DNA of 64,000 nucleotides from an uncultured Bacteroidales bacterium. GTDB lineage: Bacteria > Bacteroidota > Bacteroidia > Bacteroidales > Muribaculaceae. Below the pieces are notes generated by a model, which had not been told where the DNA came from, did no database searches, and saw nothing but the letters and a program-made list of their open reading frames with translations. This document shows, piece by piece, positions 37,240 to 45,323 of the stretch (within the stretch, counting starts at the first letter, position 1; each line of letters starts with the position of its first letter). Both the position numbers and the translations under genes were made by a program. The DNA is taken from positions 1 through 64,000 of the forward strand of contig CADBDH010000017.1 of assembly GCA_902793405.1 (NCBI GenBank). Direction: 5' to 3'.

Positions 37240-38205
37240 TTACTTGTTGTTGACCACGTTGACAGGTTTGCCGTCAAGATAGGCGGCCACGTTGCTGGTG
37301 ATGACGTCCATCAGGCGCGTACGTGCCTCAAAACTGGTCCAGCCGATGTGGGGCGTGAGGTAGCAGTTGCGGGCTGTGAGCAGGGGATGGTCGGCTGCGG
37401 GTGGCTCTACCGAGGTGCAGTCCACGGCTGCGGCATACAGGTGTCCGCTGTTCAGGGCGTCAGCCAGGTCTTGCTCCACAATCAAGGCGCCGCGGGCCAT
37501 GTTCAGCACGATGCTGCCGGGCTTCATCATCGCCAGTCCCTCGGCGTTGATCATGCCGGTGGTGTTGGCATTGAGCGGGCAATGCATAGTGAGCACGTCG
37601 CTGGTGCGCAGCAGGTGCTCCAGGCTGTCGGCCTTGGCGATGCCCTCGGGCAGCTGGTCGGGACTCTTGCTGGTATAGGCCATCACGCGCATGTTCATCG
37701 CCAGTGCCATGCGTGCCACAGCGCTGCCGATGTAGCCCAAGCCCACAATACCCATCTGCTTGCCAGCCAGCTCGATGAGCGGCGTGTTGAAGTAGGCGTA
37801 GCTGCCGCAGTTGGTCCATTTCAGGTCGCGGGCCTCGTCGGTATAGTGTTGCGGTTGCCAGCAGATGTTCAACAGGTGGGCGATGGTGAGTTGGGCCACG
37901 CTGTCGGTGCTGTAGGCCGGCACGTTGGTCACCACGATGCCGCGGCGGGTGGCCTCGGCCACGTCGGCCACGTTAAAGCCGGTTGCCATCACGCCGATGT
38001 ACTTGAGTTCGGGTAGCTGAGCAATGGCTGCGGCATCGATGGGCACCTTATTGGTCAGCACCATCTCGGCGTCGCGGCAGCGCTCGACAACGGTGTCGGC
38101 AGTGCCAAAGTCATAGATGTCACACGGGGCAAGCGCCTTCATGGGCTCCCACGAGAGGTCACCGGGATTGCCGGCATATCCGTCAAGTATAACGATTTTT
38201 CTCAT
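37240..38205 (-). CDS. D-2-hydroxyacid dehydrogenase
   Basis: The NAD-dependent enzyme (321 aa) has the Rossmann motif GIVGLGYIGSAVA, the catalytic Arg in NMARGALIVEQ, the Glu-containing segment before it, and the catalytic His in LTPHIGW. Likely substrates are 2-keto acids such as hydroxypyruvate or pyruvate. A hydrophobic 26-residue extension could be read upstream, but the promoter at 38244-38251 and the family start favour MRKIVILDGYAGNPG. Confidence 0.9.
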   Translation of the reverse strand: MRKIVILDGYAGNPGDLSWEPMKALAPCDIYDFGTADTVVERCRDAEMVLTNKVPIDAAAIAQLPELKYIGVMATGFNVADVAEATRRGIVVTNVPAYSTDSVAQLTIAHLLNICWQPQHYTDEARDLKWTNCGSYAYFNTPLIELAGKQMGIVGLGYIGSAVARMALAMNMRVMAYTSKSPDQLPEGIAKADSLEHLLRTSDVLTMHCPLNANTTGMINAEGLAMMKPGSIVLNMARGALIVEQDLADALNSGHLYAAAVDCTSVEPPAADHPLLTARNCYLTPHIGWTSFEARTRLMDVITSNVAAYLDGKPVNVVNNK

Positions 38206-38243
38206 AATTCTGAAAAGTGGTATTAATTGGTTATAATGAATGA

Positions 38244-38251
38244 CAAAATTA
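38244..38251 (-). promoter_or_regulatory. -7 element of the dehydrogenase-PAS transcript
   Basis: TAATTTTG on the minus strand with TTG 19 bp upstream (38271-38273). It lies within the longer reading frame and thus argues for the start at 38205. Confidence 0.6.
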
Positions 38252-38283
38252 AATGAAAAATACCAAATGACAAAAAAAAACAC

Positions 38284-38291
38284 TAAATTTG
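38284..38291 (+). promoter_or_regulatory. -7 element of the HU genes
   Basis: TAAATTTG, 30 bp upstream of the ATG at 38322. It overlaps a longer frame beginning at 38289, which is therefore rejected. Confidence 0.6.
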
Positions 38292-38321
38292 CACACTGTT
38301 AAGAAAAAGGATACGAAAGCA

Positions 38322-38594
38322 ATGGATAATAAGAAGTTGGTAGAGACTGTCGCTGCCAATTTGGGACGCACAACCGATGACGTGGGCAAACTGCTTGATG
38401 CACTGGCCGGAGTGTTGCGCACCCGTTGCAGCGAGATGGATTCGGTCGTCGTGCCCAGTTTCGGCACATTTGAGCCCAAGAAGCGCAACGAGCGCGTGTT
38501 GCGGCATCCCGGTTCGGGCCGCCGCATGCTGGTGCCCCCCAAGGTGGTTTTGACATTCAAGTTAAGCCATGTGCTCAAGTCAAAACTCAAATAA
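38322..38594 (+). CDS. HU-family DNA-binding protein
   Basis: The 90-aa protein has the HU/IHF fold: MDNKKLVETVAANLGRTTDDV helices, VVVPSFGTFEPKKRNERV before the DNA-binding arm, and a shortened arm with PGSGRRMLVPPK in place of the usual PxTGE sequence. It packages or bends DNA. It is 21 bp upstream of the membrane-bound HU/LysM gene and probably cotranscribed, so the two HU domains may pair. Confidence 0.88.
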   Translation: MDNKKLVETVAANLGRTTDDVGKLLDALAGVLRTRCSEMDSVVVPSFGTFEPKKRNERVLRHPGSGRRMLVPPKVVLTFKLSHVLKSKLK

Positions 38595-38615
38595 CCCTTA
38601 ACACCCACGACGACG

Positions 38616-39899
38616 ATGAACACCAAAATCACATTAGTTGAACTGGCCCGCCTTATGGCCGAAGCTACCTCGACCAAGATACGCGTGTGCGAACTCTTCC
38701 TGCGTGAGCTGTTCGCCACCGTTTCCCAGGCGCTCATCAACGGCGAGAGTGTCAAGGTCAAGGGCATCGGCACCTTCAAGGTGACCGCCGTGAAGCCCCG
38801 CAAGAGCGTCAACGTCACCACCGGCGACGCCATGGACATCAAGGCCTACAAGAAGGTGACATTCACCCCCGACAAGAGCCTTGCCGAGGCCCTGAACCAG
38901 CCCTTTGCCCAGTTCGAGACCGTATTCCTGAACGATGACGTGAGCGACGAGAAACTTGCCGAAATCGACGAGCAGTACCCCTCGTTCCTGTGCGACGAAG
39001 CCGAGCCGCTGGAGCCTGCCCCCGAGCTCGAACCCGAAGCTTTCCCCGAACCCGAATTCATCCCCCAGGCCGCTGCCGAGCCCGCGCCTGCCGCTCCTGC
39101 CGCCGACATCAAGCCCGAGCCGAAACCTGAGCCCAAGCCGGAGCCGAAGCCCGAGCCCATTCCCGAGCCTAAGGTAGAGGCCCAGCCCGAGCCGGAGCCC
39201 GCTCCTGCCGCAGTCGAGGAGCCCGCCATCGAGGAGCCCGTGGGCCGTAAAGCGCTGGCCGCATTCGGTGCCCCCATCGCAGCCGATCCCGAGTCGGCCC
39301 GTGAGCCCGTCGAGAAGCCCGTTGAGCGGCCGCTCGAGAAACAGCACGCCCAGACCTCGTCAACGCCCGCAGCCGTCTCCAAGCCCCAACCCGTCGAGCA
39401 GGACGAGGAGGATGACGGTTTCCGCCGTCCGGCACCGCGCAACACCTACACGCCCACCCAGGAGCAGATCTCCCGTCAGCAGTCCAGCAGGAACAGGCGT
39501 AAGCTGCTGCCGTGGCTCGTGCTCGCAGCCGTGGTCCTGGGCGTCGTGTGCTGGCTCTTTACCCGTGGCGGAGGCAAGGCCGAGAGCGACCCGACGATGG
39601 CTGCCGTGGTCGACAGCGACTCCATTGCCGCCGTTGCCCAGTCGGCCGTAATCACCGACACCGTCACCTCCAAGATTGTGCTCAGCACCCTGTCCGACAA
39701 GTACTACGACAGTCCCTGGTTCTGGGTATATATCTACGAGGAGAACAAGGCCATCATCAGCGACCCCAACAACGTGACCCCAGGCACCGCCGTGGTCATC
39801 CCGCCAGCCGAGAAATACGGCATCGACGCCAACGACCCCGCCAGCCTCAAGAAGGCCCAACGCCGCTCCTGGGAAATCCTCACCCAGGGCAAACGCTAA
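38616..39899 (+). CDS. HU domain, Pro/Glu-rich linker, membrane helix and LysM-like domain
   Basis: The 427-aa protein has four parts. Residues 1-95 are an HU-like domain (INGESVKVKGIGTFKVTAVKPRKS). Residues about 128-275 are a linker rich in Pro, Glu and Ala with KPEPKPEP repeats. A membrane helix lies at about 300-320. The last 90 residues are LysM-like (VLSTLSDKYYDSPWFWVYIYEENK ... GTAVVIPP). This layout would hold DNA on the inside and peptidoglycan on the outside. It follows the soluble HU gene. Confidence 0.85.
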   Translation: MNTKITLVELARLMAEATSTKIRVCELFLRELFATVSQALINGESVKVKGIGTFKVTAVKPRKSVNVTTGDAMDIKAYKKVTFTPDKSLAEALNQPFAQFETVFLNDDVSDEKLAEIDEQYPSFLCDEAEPLEPAPELEPEAFPEPEFIPQAAAEPAPAAPAADIKPEPKPEPKPEPKPEPIPEPKVEAQPEPEPAPAAVEEPAIEEPVGRKALAAFGAPIAADPESAREPVEKPVERPLEKQHAQTSSTPAAVSKPQPVEQDEEDDGFRRPAPRNTYTPTQEQISRQQSSRNRRKLLPWLVLAAVVLGVVCWLFTRGGGKAESDPTMAAVVDSDSIAAVAQSAVITDTVTSKIVLSTLSDKYYDSPWFWVYIYEENKAIISDPNNVTPGTAVVIPPAEKYGIDANDPASLKKAQRRSWEILTQGKR

Positions 39900-40096
39900 G
39901 CCTCCTTCTTTCAAACAACTGGGTCGACAACCACTCTTTATCTGTCGGCAAAACTTTAATGGTCGGCGAATTAAACGGATTAAACTAATTGCATCCGCAC
40001 TCCCTCAGTCTTTAGGAGTGCGGATGCCTTCGTTCAATTCGCGTAATCCGCGTTAAAACCTAAATGTCTCTAAGCCGTTAATATTTTAAGATTTAA
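39900..40096. other. Intergenic region with a perfect hairpin
   Basis: GCATCCGCACTCC (39991-40003) pairs with GGAGTGCGGATGC (40015-40027). It may end the HU operon, but no T-run follows. GCATCCGCA and TGCGGATGC also appear in and beside the large repeats at 40.1 and 52.2 kb. No gene is seen. Confidence 0.55.
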
Positions 40097-40392
40097 AGAC
40101 AAGAAGGACAAATATATTTTATTGATAACCAATATATTGTCTTTCTTGTCTTTTTTGTCTTTACATAAAAATGGTTTAGTGTCGCCCCGATGGGGCTTGG
40201 GTGAAATGGGTGGGGGTTGCATCCTATTACAGGGGTTGCACCCCTGCCTAAACCATGTCGCTCCTAACGGAGCTCAGTACGGCATCCACCCTAAACTCTA
40301 GACTCTAGACCTCTCGCGACAGCGAGCTTCATTGCAGATGCCCCTCTAAGCCCTAAGCTCTAAACTCTATACAGTGAGCACCGCGAGCATTC
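40097..40392. repeat. Structured dispersed repeat, copy A
   Basis: About 300 bp shared with 52156-52470. In order it holds: an AGACAAGAAGG ... CTTTCTTGTCT inverted repeat around TTGATAACCAATA; CCCCGATGGGG; TTGCACCCCTGCCTAAACC; GCTCCTAACGGAGC; CTCGCGACAGCGAG; and CTCTAAACTCTA-type tags. It abuts the stop codon of the minus-strand dipeptidase gene. No coding frame is seen; it looks like a non-coding repeat family. Confidence 0.8.
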
Positions 40393-42006
40393 TTAGAAAC
40401 CTTTCCAGGATTGGAGCCAGAAGTCGTGGGCCATCTGTTGCCAGCGGTAGGCGGCGGCGCCGAGGGCGTCGGTGGTGTAGTCATTGAGGTACTGGGCGGC
40501 TTGCTTGGCGTCGGTGGCGTTGAGGTCTTGCCAGGTCTTTTCAACCATGGGGAGCTCACGCAGGCCCTTGTCGAGGAAGTGGTCGCGGGCGGGCTCGAGG
40601 ACCTTGCGGTAAACGCCCCAGCGCAGCGATGCCAGGCGATTGGCCTTGCGGAACTGCCACAACACGGTGTTGTCGTCCTCGCTGCCGTGGCCGCAGACCT
40701 TCATCGTGGCGGGCAGGTCGGTGTTGCCGCAGAAGACGGGGAACCTGGGGCTCTGGCCAGGATTGTCGAAGGCGATCCATGCCACGCCGCCCACCTCGTC
40801 GGGGAGCCAGGAGCGCAGCTGGATGACAGTGCTGTAGGAGCACCAGGGGACGCTAACGGTGCGGGTCCACTTCATGGCCGAGTCGCCCATGGCGTAGTAC
40901 ATGGCGAGCTGCTCGTTGGTAATCCAGGGGTTGGCGACGGGCGAGACGATGCTGTCGGGCTCGTTCTCGACGATGTTGCCCTGCTTGTCCTTGCGCTTGG
41001 GATTAGGAATCTTGTGGCGTGCGCTCAGATCGAGGGCCGTGCCCTCGTAGTAGCTGCCCAGCAGGCGGGAGACGTCCTGGACGCTGACCTTGCGGTCGGG
41101 CTTGACGCTCACGGGAAGGTTCTCGATGCTGTCGGTAAGGCCCAACGAGGGGGCGAGCTGCTGCAGGATGTAGAGTTCGCGTATGCTGTAGTTCTTGACC
41201 TGCTTGAGGTAGTTGGTGCCGCTGTAGGCCTTCCAGAAGCAGAAGGGCTCCTTGCCGTCCCATAGCTTGAGTTTGCGGGCGACGTCGAAGACGTTGTCCG
41301 AGGCCATGTAATGGTCGGGGTCGCTCAGGTCGAGGGTGCCGATGCGGGAGATGTTGGCCGAGACGGCCACCTCATCGTCGGGGATGCGCACGGCGGCCCA
41401 CACAGCGCCCACCTTCTTGGGTCCCTCGCCAAAGATCTCGAACAGCCAGGCCTCGTTCTTGTCGGCAATGGTGAGGCACTCGCCGCTGTCGCCGTAGCCG
41501 TATTTCTTGACCAGCTCGCCCATGAGGCGGATGGCGTCGCGGGCGGTGGTGCAGCGCTCGAGGGCGATGCGCGAGAGTTCCTCAATCATGAAGATACCAG
41601 CCTTGTTGCGCAGGGTGTCGCGCCCCGAGATGGTGGTCTCGCCCATGGCGAGCTGCTTCTCGTTGAGGCAGGGATAGGCAGTGTCGAGGAAACGGTAGGT
41701 GTGGCGCACCTGGGGGATGACGCCCAGGCGGGGCATGCCGGTGCTATCCTTGGCCGAGGTGGTATGGAAGCGGTTGCGGTAGACGGCGGTGACGGTGTCG
41801 CGCTCGTAGTCGCGGGCGGGCACCACGGCCATCCAGGTGCGATAGCGGGCGTCGCAGGTGTGGGAAGTTATGACCGAGCCGTCGGTGCTGGCCTGGCGGC
41901 CCACGACGATGCTCGTGCAGGATTCGGTCATGCGCTCAGCGTCCTGAGCGTTGAGGTTCACGGTAAAGGCCATCATCAGGATGGCGGTAATGAAAAGGTT
42001 TTTCAT
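40393..42006 (-). CDS. Secreted C69-family dipeptidase
   Basis: This 537-aa Ntn peptidase has a signal peptide and a nucleophile Cys30 in ESCTSIVVGRQASTDGS, which is exposed after processing. Further family segments are SHTCDARYRTW, RNKAGIFMIEELSRIALERC and DSGECLTIADKNEAWLFEIFG. C69 enzymes cleave dipeptides with broad specificity. It is the most downstream of three secreted hydrolase genes in a row; short CTAG-type tags separate it from the fucosidase gene. Confidence 0.92.
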   Translation of the reverse strand: MKNLFITAILMMAFTVNLNAQDAERMTESCTSIVVGRQASTDGSVITSHTCDARYRTWMAVVPARDYERDTVTAVYRNRFHTTSAKDSTGMPRLGVIPQVRHTYRFLDTAYPCLNEKQLAMGETTISGRDTLRNKAGIFMIEELSRIALERCTTARDAIRLMGELVKKYGYGDSGECLTIADKNEAWLFEIFGEGPKKVGAVWAAVRIPDDEVAVSANISRIGTLDLSDPDHYMASDNVFDVARKLKLWDGKEPFCFWKAYSGTNYLKQVKNYSIRELYILQQLAPSLGLTDSIENLPVSVKPDRKVSVQDVSRLLGSYYEGTALDLSARHKIPNPKRKDKQGNIVENEPDSIVSPVANPWITNEQLAMYYAMGDSAMKWTRTVSVPWCSYSTVIQLRSWLPDEVGGVAWIAFDNPGQSPRFPVFCGNTDLPATMKVCGHGSEDDNTVLWQFRKANRLASLRWGVYRKVLEPARDHFLDKGLRELPMVEKTWQDLNATDAKQAAQYLNDYTTDALGAAAYRWQQMAHDFWLQSWKGF

Positions 42007-42011
42007 ATTTT

Positions 42012-42074
42012 GGTTGTTAGTTGTTAGTTTCTAGTCCCTAGTTTTTAGTTTTTAGTTTCTAGTTTCTAGTTTTT
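42012..42074. repeat. TTAGTTTCTAG tag cluster
   Basis: About nine imperfect copies of a 7-bp TTAGTTT/CTAGTTT unit. The stop codon of the fucosidase gene (TAG at 42066-42068, minus strand) lies inside the cluster. Confidence 0.75.
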
Positions 42075-43379
42075 GAGGGTTATTTCGAGGATTTCATCCA
42101 CGCCGGTGGGCACTGCAGGGAGCTGGACTGTGATGCCGTCGCCGGTGGCGGTGTAGCGCAGCCTGCTCTTGTCGCTGAACAGGCGAGCCTGCTTCACGCG
42201 CCTCGCGCTCACGGGCAGGTAAATGGCGTTGTCCATGAGGTGGAGGATGTGCACATAGAGGGTGTTGCCCTTCTGGGTCGTCACGCCCCAGTCATGCGGC
42301 GGGATGAAGCCGCCACGGGTGCCATAGATGCTCTCGCCGTTAACGCGCATCCACTCGCCCAGTTGGTGCAGCCGCTCAACGGCCTCGGCGGGCAGACAGC
42401 CGTCGGGGCGGGGTCCCACGTTGATGAGCAGGTTGCCGTTGCGTCCGGCGGCCTTGACCATCGTGCGTATGATTTCGTCACCGCTCTTGTAGTTCTTGTC
42501 GGTGATGCGGTAGCCCCAGGTATTGTTCATCGTCATGCAAGTCTCCAGCGGCAGGCGGCTGATGCCGTTCTCGCCCGAGTAGCCCGCCGTGTTCTCGCCG
42601 GGCACGTCCTGCTCAAAAATCTGGATGTCCTCGCCAGGGAAGGGCACCTCGTGGTGGTTGTTGCCGATGAGGCATGAGGGCTGCAGGCGGTGAATGAGGG
42701 CATACTGCTCGTCGAGCTGCCAGTCGAAGGGCGTGGGGTCGGTGTCGTGTTCCCACTTGCCGTCGAACCAGATAGCGGCCACGGGGCCGTAGTTGGTCAA
42801 GAGCTCGGTCAGCTGGTCGTTCATGAACTTGTAGTATTGTGGCCAGTTGGTTGTCGAGGGGTCATGAGGCATCTGCTCCTGATGGCGGCCCAGCGGATAG
42901 TCCAGGCGGTGCCAGTCGAGGTGGGAATAGTAGAAGTGCAGCTTGATGCCATGACGCTGGCAGGCATCGGCCAGCTCCTTGAGTACATCGCGCTTGAAGG
43001 GGGTGGCATCGACGATGTTGTAGTCGCTGGCAGCGCTCTTGAACATCGAGAAGCCGTCGTGGTGGCGCGACGTGATGGTGATGTAACGGGCACCGGCATC
43101 CTTGATGGCCTGCACCCACTCGTCGGCATTAAAGCGCGAGGGATAGAAGCCCGCGGGCAGCTGGGCGTACTCGTCGCGGTTGATACGCTTGTTGAGCATG
43201 ACCCACTCGCCGTCGGCCAGCATCGAATAAACGCCCCAGTGGATAAAGACGCCGAGTTTGTTGTCCTGGAACTCCTCGCGGGCACGCAGGTTATCCTCGC
43301 TGGGCGTATAGCTGCCGGGCTGAGCCATGGCCGTGAGGCAGGCAAGCAGCAGCAACAGGGATAATGAGATTTTCTTCAT
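42066..43379 (-). CDS. Secreted alpha-L-fucosidase (GH29)
   Basis: The 437-aa glycosidase has a signal peptide (about 1-19) and the GH29 barrel: FIHWGVYSMLADGEWV, TSRHHDGFSMF, and the nucleophile Asp206 in AIWFDGKW. LLINVGPRPDG marks the end of the barrel, and a short C-terminal beta domain follows. It removes fucose from host glycans or plant polymers. It stops inside a CTAG-tag cluster and lies 45 bp downstream of the carboxylesterase gene. Confidence 0.94.
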   Translation of the reverse strand: MKKISLSLLLLLACLTAMAQPGSYTPSEDNLRAREEFQDNKLGVFIHWGVYSMLADGEWVMLNKRINRDEYAQLPAGFYPSRFNADEWVQAIKDAGARYITITSRHHDGFSMFKSAASDYNIVDATPFKRDVLKELADACQRHGIKLHFYYSHLDWHRLDYPLGRHQEQMPHDPSTTNWPQYYKFMNDQLTELLTNYGPVAAIWFDGKWEHDTDPTPFDWQLDEQYALIHRLQPSCLIGNNHHEVPFPGEDIQIFEQDVPGENTAGYSGENGISRLPLETCMTMNNTWGYRITDKNYKSGDEIIRTMVKAAGRNGNLLINVGPRPDGCLPAEAVERLHQLGEWMRVNGESIYGTRGGFIPPHDWGVTTQKGNTLYVHILHLMDNAIYLPVSARRVKQARLFSDKSRLRYTATGDGITVQLPAVPTGVDEILEITLKN

Positions 43380-43424
43380 GATTTACTGTATGTACGGATG
43401 AAACGGAAAAAACGGATTTACGGA

Positions 43425-45182
43425 CTAACGTGAGCGCTTGAGCAGGCGACGCACCTTGACGATGAGCCAGATGAGCAGCAGCACGATGGCCAGCAGGGTG
43501 CCGATGGCGATGCCGCCATACCACGGGGCCTTGTCGAGCAGATCGCTGAAGATGGGCGACACATATTCCTGCATGAGCGGTGCAATGAGTTTGCGCTGCT
43601 CGGGCAAGGGGTCGTTCTCCAGCCTGATGGTATCGCCCAGCACCATCGTCGAGCGCTGGGTGGCCTCATAGGCGGGCCAGTAGTGGGCCGGTGTGCTGGG
43701 ATTGCCTGTCGCGGCAAAGTTGACCCACATCTGCTGTACCTCCGAGGCCAGGACGGGATTGTGCTCGTCGCCCGACTTGATCTGCCGGCCGGTGTTGAGC
43801 ACATAGCACACTTCGCTGCCATGGCAGGCGCCATAAATCGGCTCGCTCAACGCTTTGGTCCAGTAGTACATGTAGGTCCTGCCGCCCGCTGCCGCATGGC
43901 GCTGCGCCATCTCGATGGCAGGGCCGCGGAACATCAGGTCGTTGAGGAATTCGGCAATGGGCCAGGGTTTATTCTTGGGGACGGCATCGAGGAAGGCGTC
44001 GGCGCTGCTGCGCTGGTCATCGTCAAACGACGAGGCGATGTAGCGGTACCACAGCTGAACGGCCAGGCTGAAATTCTCCTCGCCGCCCATGCTGTCTATC
44101 CAGAAGCACGCCTCGTCGGCATTGGAGCCGATGAGCATATCGATGCCCGCGTTGAAACCGTCGAAACGGCTATAGGGGTCCTCGGGGATGAGGTCGCCAT
44201 CGCGCTCGGGGAAACGGAAAAACTCGCCCACCTCGTCGTTGAGGGCTATCATATCGTCGGTCGAGAGGGCTTGCAGGTCGGCCACGGTCTTGGCGCCCGT
44301 AGCGTCGAGCACGCGCTTGGTCAAACGCTGGCAGTCCTCACGGCTGCAGGTAAATGCCACGCTGCCGCTTTGGGCGATGGCACGGCGGAACAGGCCCTGG
44401 GCCTCGTCGATGCTGGCGAGAATCGACACACTACCCGCCCCAGCCGAGTGGCCCACGATGGTCACATTGTCGGGGTCGCCGCCAAAGCCCGCGATGTTGC
44501 GCTTGACCCAACGCAGGGCCTCGACCTGGTCGAGAATGCCCAGATTGCCGCTGCGGGCATAGTCCTTGCCGTCGGGCAGCGAGGAGAGGTCCAGGAAGCC
44601 CAACAGGCCCAAGCGGTAGTTGATGGAAACCATGACCACCTCGGGGTGCGCCTTGACAAACTTGTCGCACCAGTCACGCGGATTGGCCGTGCCGTTGCTC
44701 ACGTAGGAGCCGCCATGAATCCACACCATCACGGGACGGCGGGCACTGCGCATGCCATCGGCAGCGGTCCACACGTTCAACGTCAGGCAGTCCTCGCCCT
44801 GCTTGTACAGCGAGGCACCGTTGCCCTGGCTGCGGCTCTGAATCGAGGTGTGGCCAAAGTATTTGGCCTCGCGCACGAGACGGCTGTCGGGCTCAGGCTT
44901 GGCCACGCGCCACCGACGGTCGCCCGTGGGCTGCAGGGCATAGGGGATGCCCTTGAACGCGAGCAGATTGCTATCACGCTGTCCCACGAAGATGCCATTG
45001 GCGGCCTCGACGGCCAGCGAGTCGGGATAATCGCCCTGAATGACCCGGTTCTCGCCATAGAGCGCCGTCATCTCCTGCTCGAGCGGCGACGGCTCCTGGG
45101 ATTGCTGTTCCCGAGCCTCCTGCTTGGAGCTGCACGCGGCCATCACTGCGAGCAACAACACATATAATATCCATCTTTTCAT
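43425..45182 (-). CDS. Type-B carboxylesterase, lipoprotein with C-terminal membrane helix
   Basis: This 585-aa alpha/beta hydrolase has a lipobox (MAACSSK, Cys17) and the carboxylesterase type-B features: oxyanion loop WIHGGSYVSNG, nucleophile Ser246 in GHSAGAGS (the usual form is GESAGG), acidic residue near GSNADEACF, and His in YGACHGSEV. Unusually it also ends in a hydrophobic helix (about residues 552-573) followed by RRLLKRSR. A lipid anchor plus a membrane helix would tie both ends to membrane. The substrate is probably an ester on a polysaccharide or small molecule. Confidence 0.88.
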   Translation of the reverse strand: MKRWILYVLLLAVMAACSSKQEAREQQSQEPSPLEQEMTALYGENRVIQGDYPDSLAVEAANGIFVGQRDSNLLAFKGIPYALQPTGDRRWRVAKPEPDSRLVREAKYFGHTSIQSRSQGNGASLYKQGEDCLTLNVWTAADGMRSARRPVMVWIHGGSYVSNGTANPRDWCDKFVKAHPEVVMVSINYRLGLLGFLDLSSLPDGKDYARSGNLGILDQVEALRWVKRNIAGFGGDPDNVTIVGHSAGAGSVSILASIDEAQGLFRRAIAQSGSVAFTCSREDCQRLTKRVLDATGAKTVADLQALSTDDMIALNDEVGEFFRFPERDGDLIPEDPYSRFDGFNAGIDMLIGSNADEACFWIDSMGGEENFSLAVQLWYRYIASSFDDDQRSSADAFLDAVPKNKPWPIAEFLNDLMFRGPAIEMAQRHAAAGGRTYMYYWTKALSEPIYGACHGSEVCYVLNTGRQIKSGDEHNPVLASEVQQMWVNFAATGNPSTPAHYWPAYEATQRSTMVLGDTIRLENDPLPEQRKLIAPLMQEYVSPIFSDLLDKAPWYGGIAIGTLLAIVLLLIWLIVKVRRLLKRSR

Positions 45183-45207
45183 AATCCTTGACTTTTTTAG
45201 TTGAGCG

Positions 45208-45238
45208 CAAAGTTAGTGAAAGATAGCCACATTGGCAA
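45208..45238 (-). promoter_or_regulatory. Promoter of the secreted hydrolase operon
   Basis: Minus strand: TTG (45236-45238), 20-bp spacer, TAACTTTG (45208-45215). The carboxylesterase ATG is 25 bp downstream. Confidence 0.7.
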
Positions 45239-45278
45239 AAAAACGGCTTGCTCATCATGCAAGCGCAAGAAAAAGTTG

Positions 45279-45286
45279 TACCTTTG
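45279..45286 (+). promoter_or_regulatory. -7 element of ftsY
   Basis: TACCTTTG, 37 bp upstream of the ATG at 45324. It lies inside a longer open frame and thus argues against an earlier start. Confidence 0.6.
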
Positions 45287-45323
45287 CATCCAAATATCAA
45301 AAAACGAACGAAATAAACATCAT

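Noticed and set aside
40097-40392. CRISPR-like array
   Set aside because: The repeated blocks are different hairpins and degenerate tags, not identical repeats with unique spacers. No CRISPR array or cas gene was seen anywhere in the window.
43683-45167. A 494-codon open frame opposite the carboxylesterase gene
   Set aside because: The esterase frame carries the catalytic motifs and a promoter; the antisense frame is a shadow of GC-rich codons.
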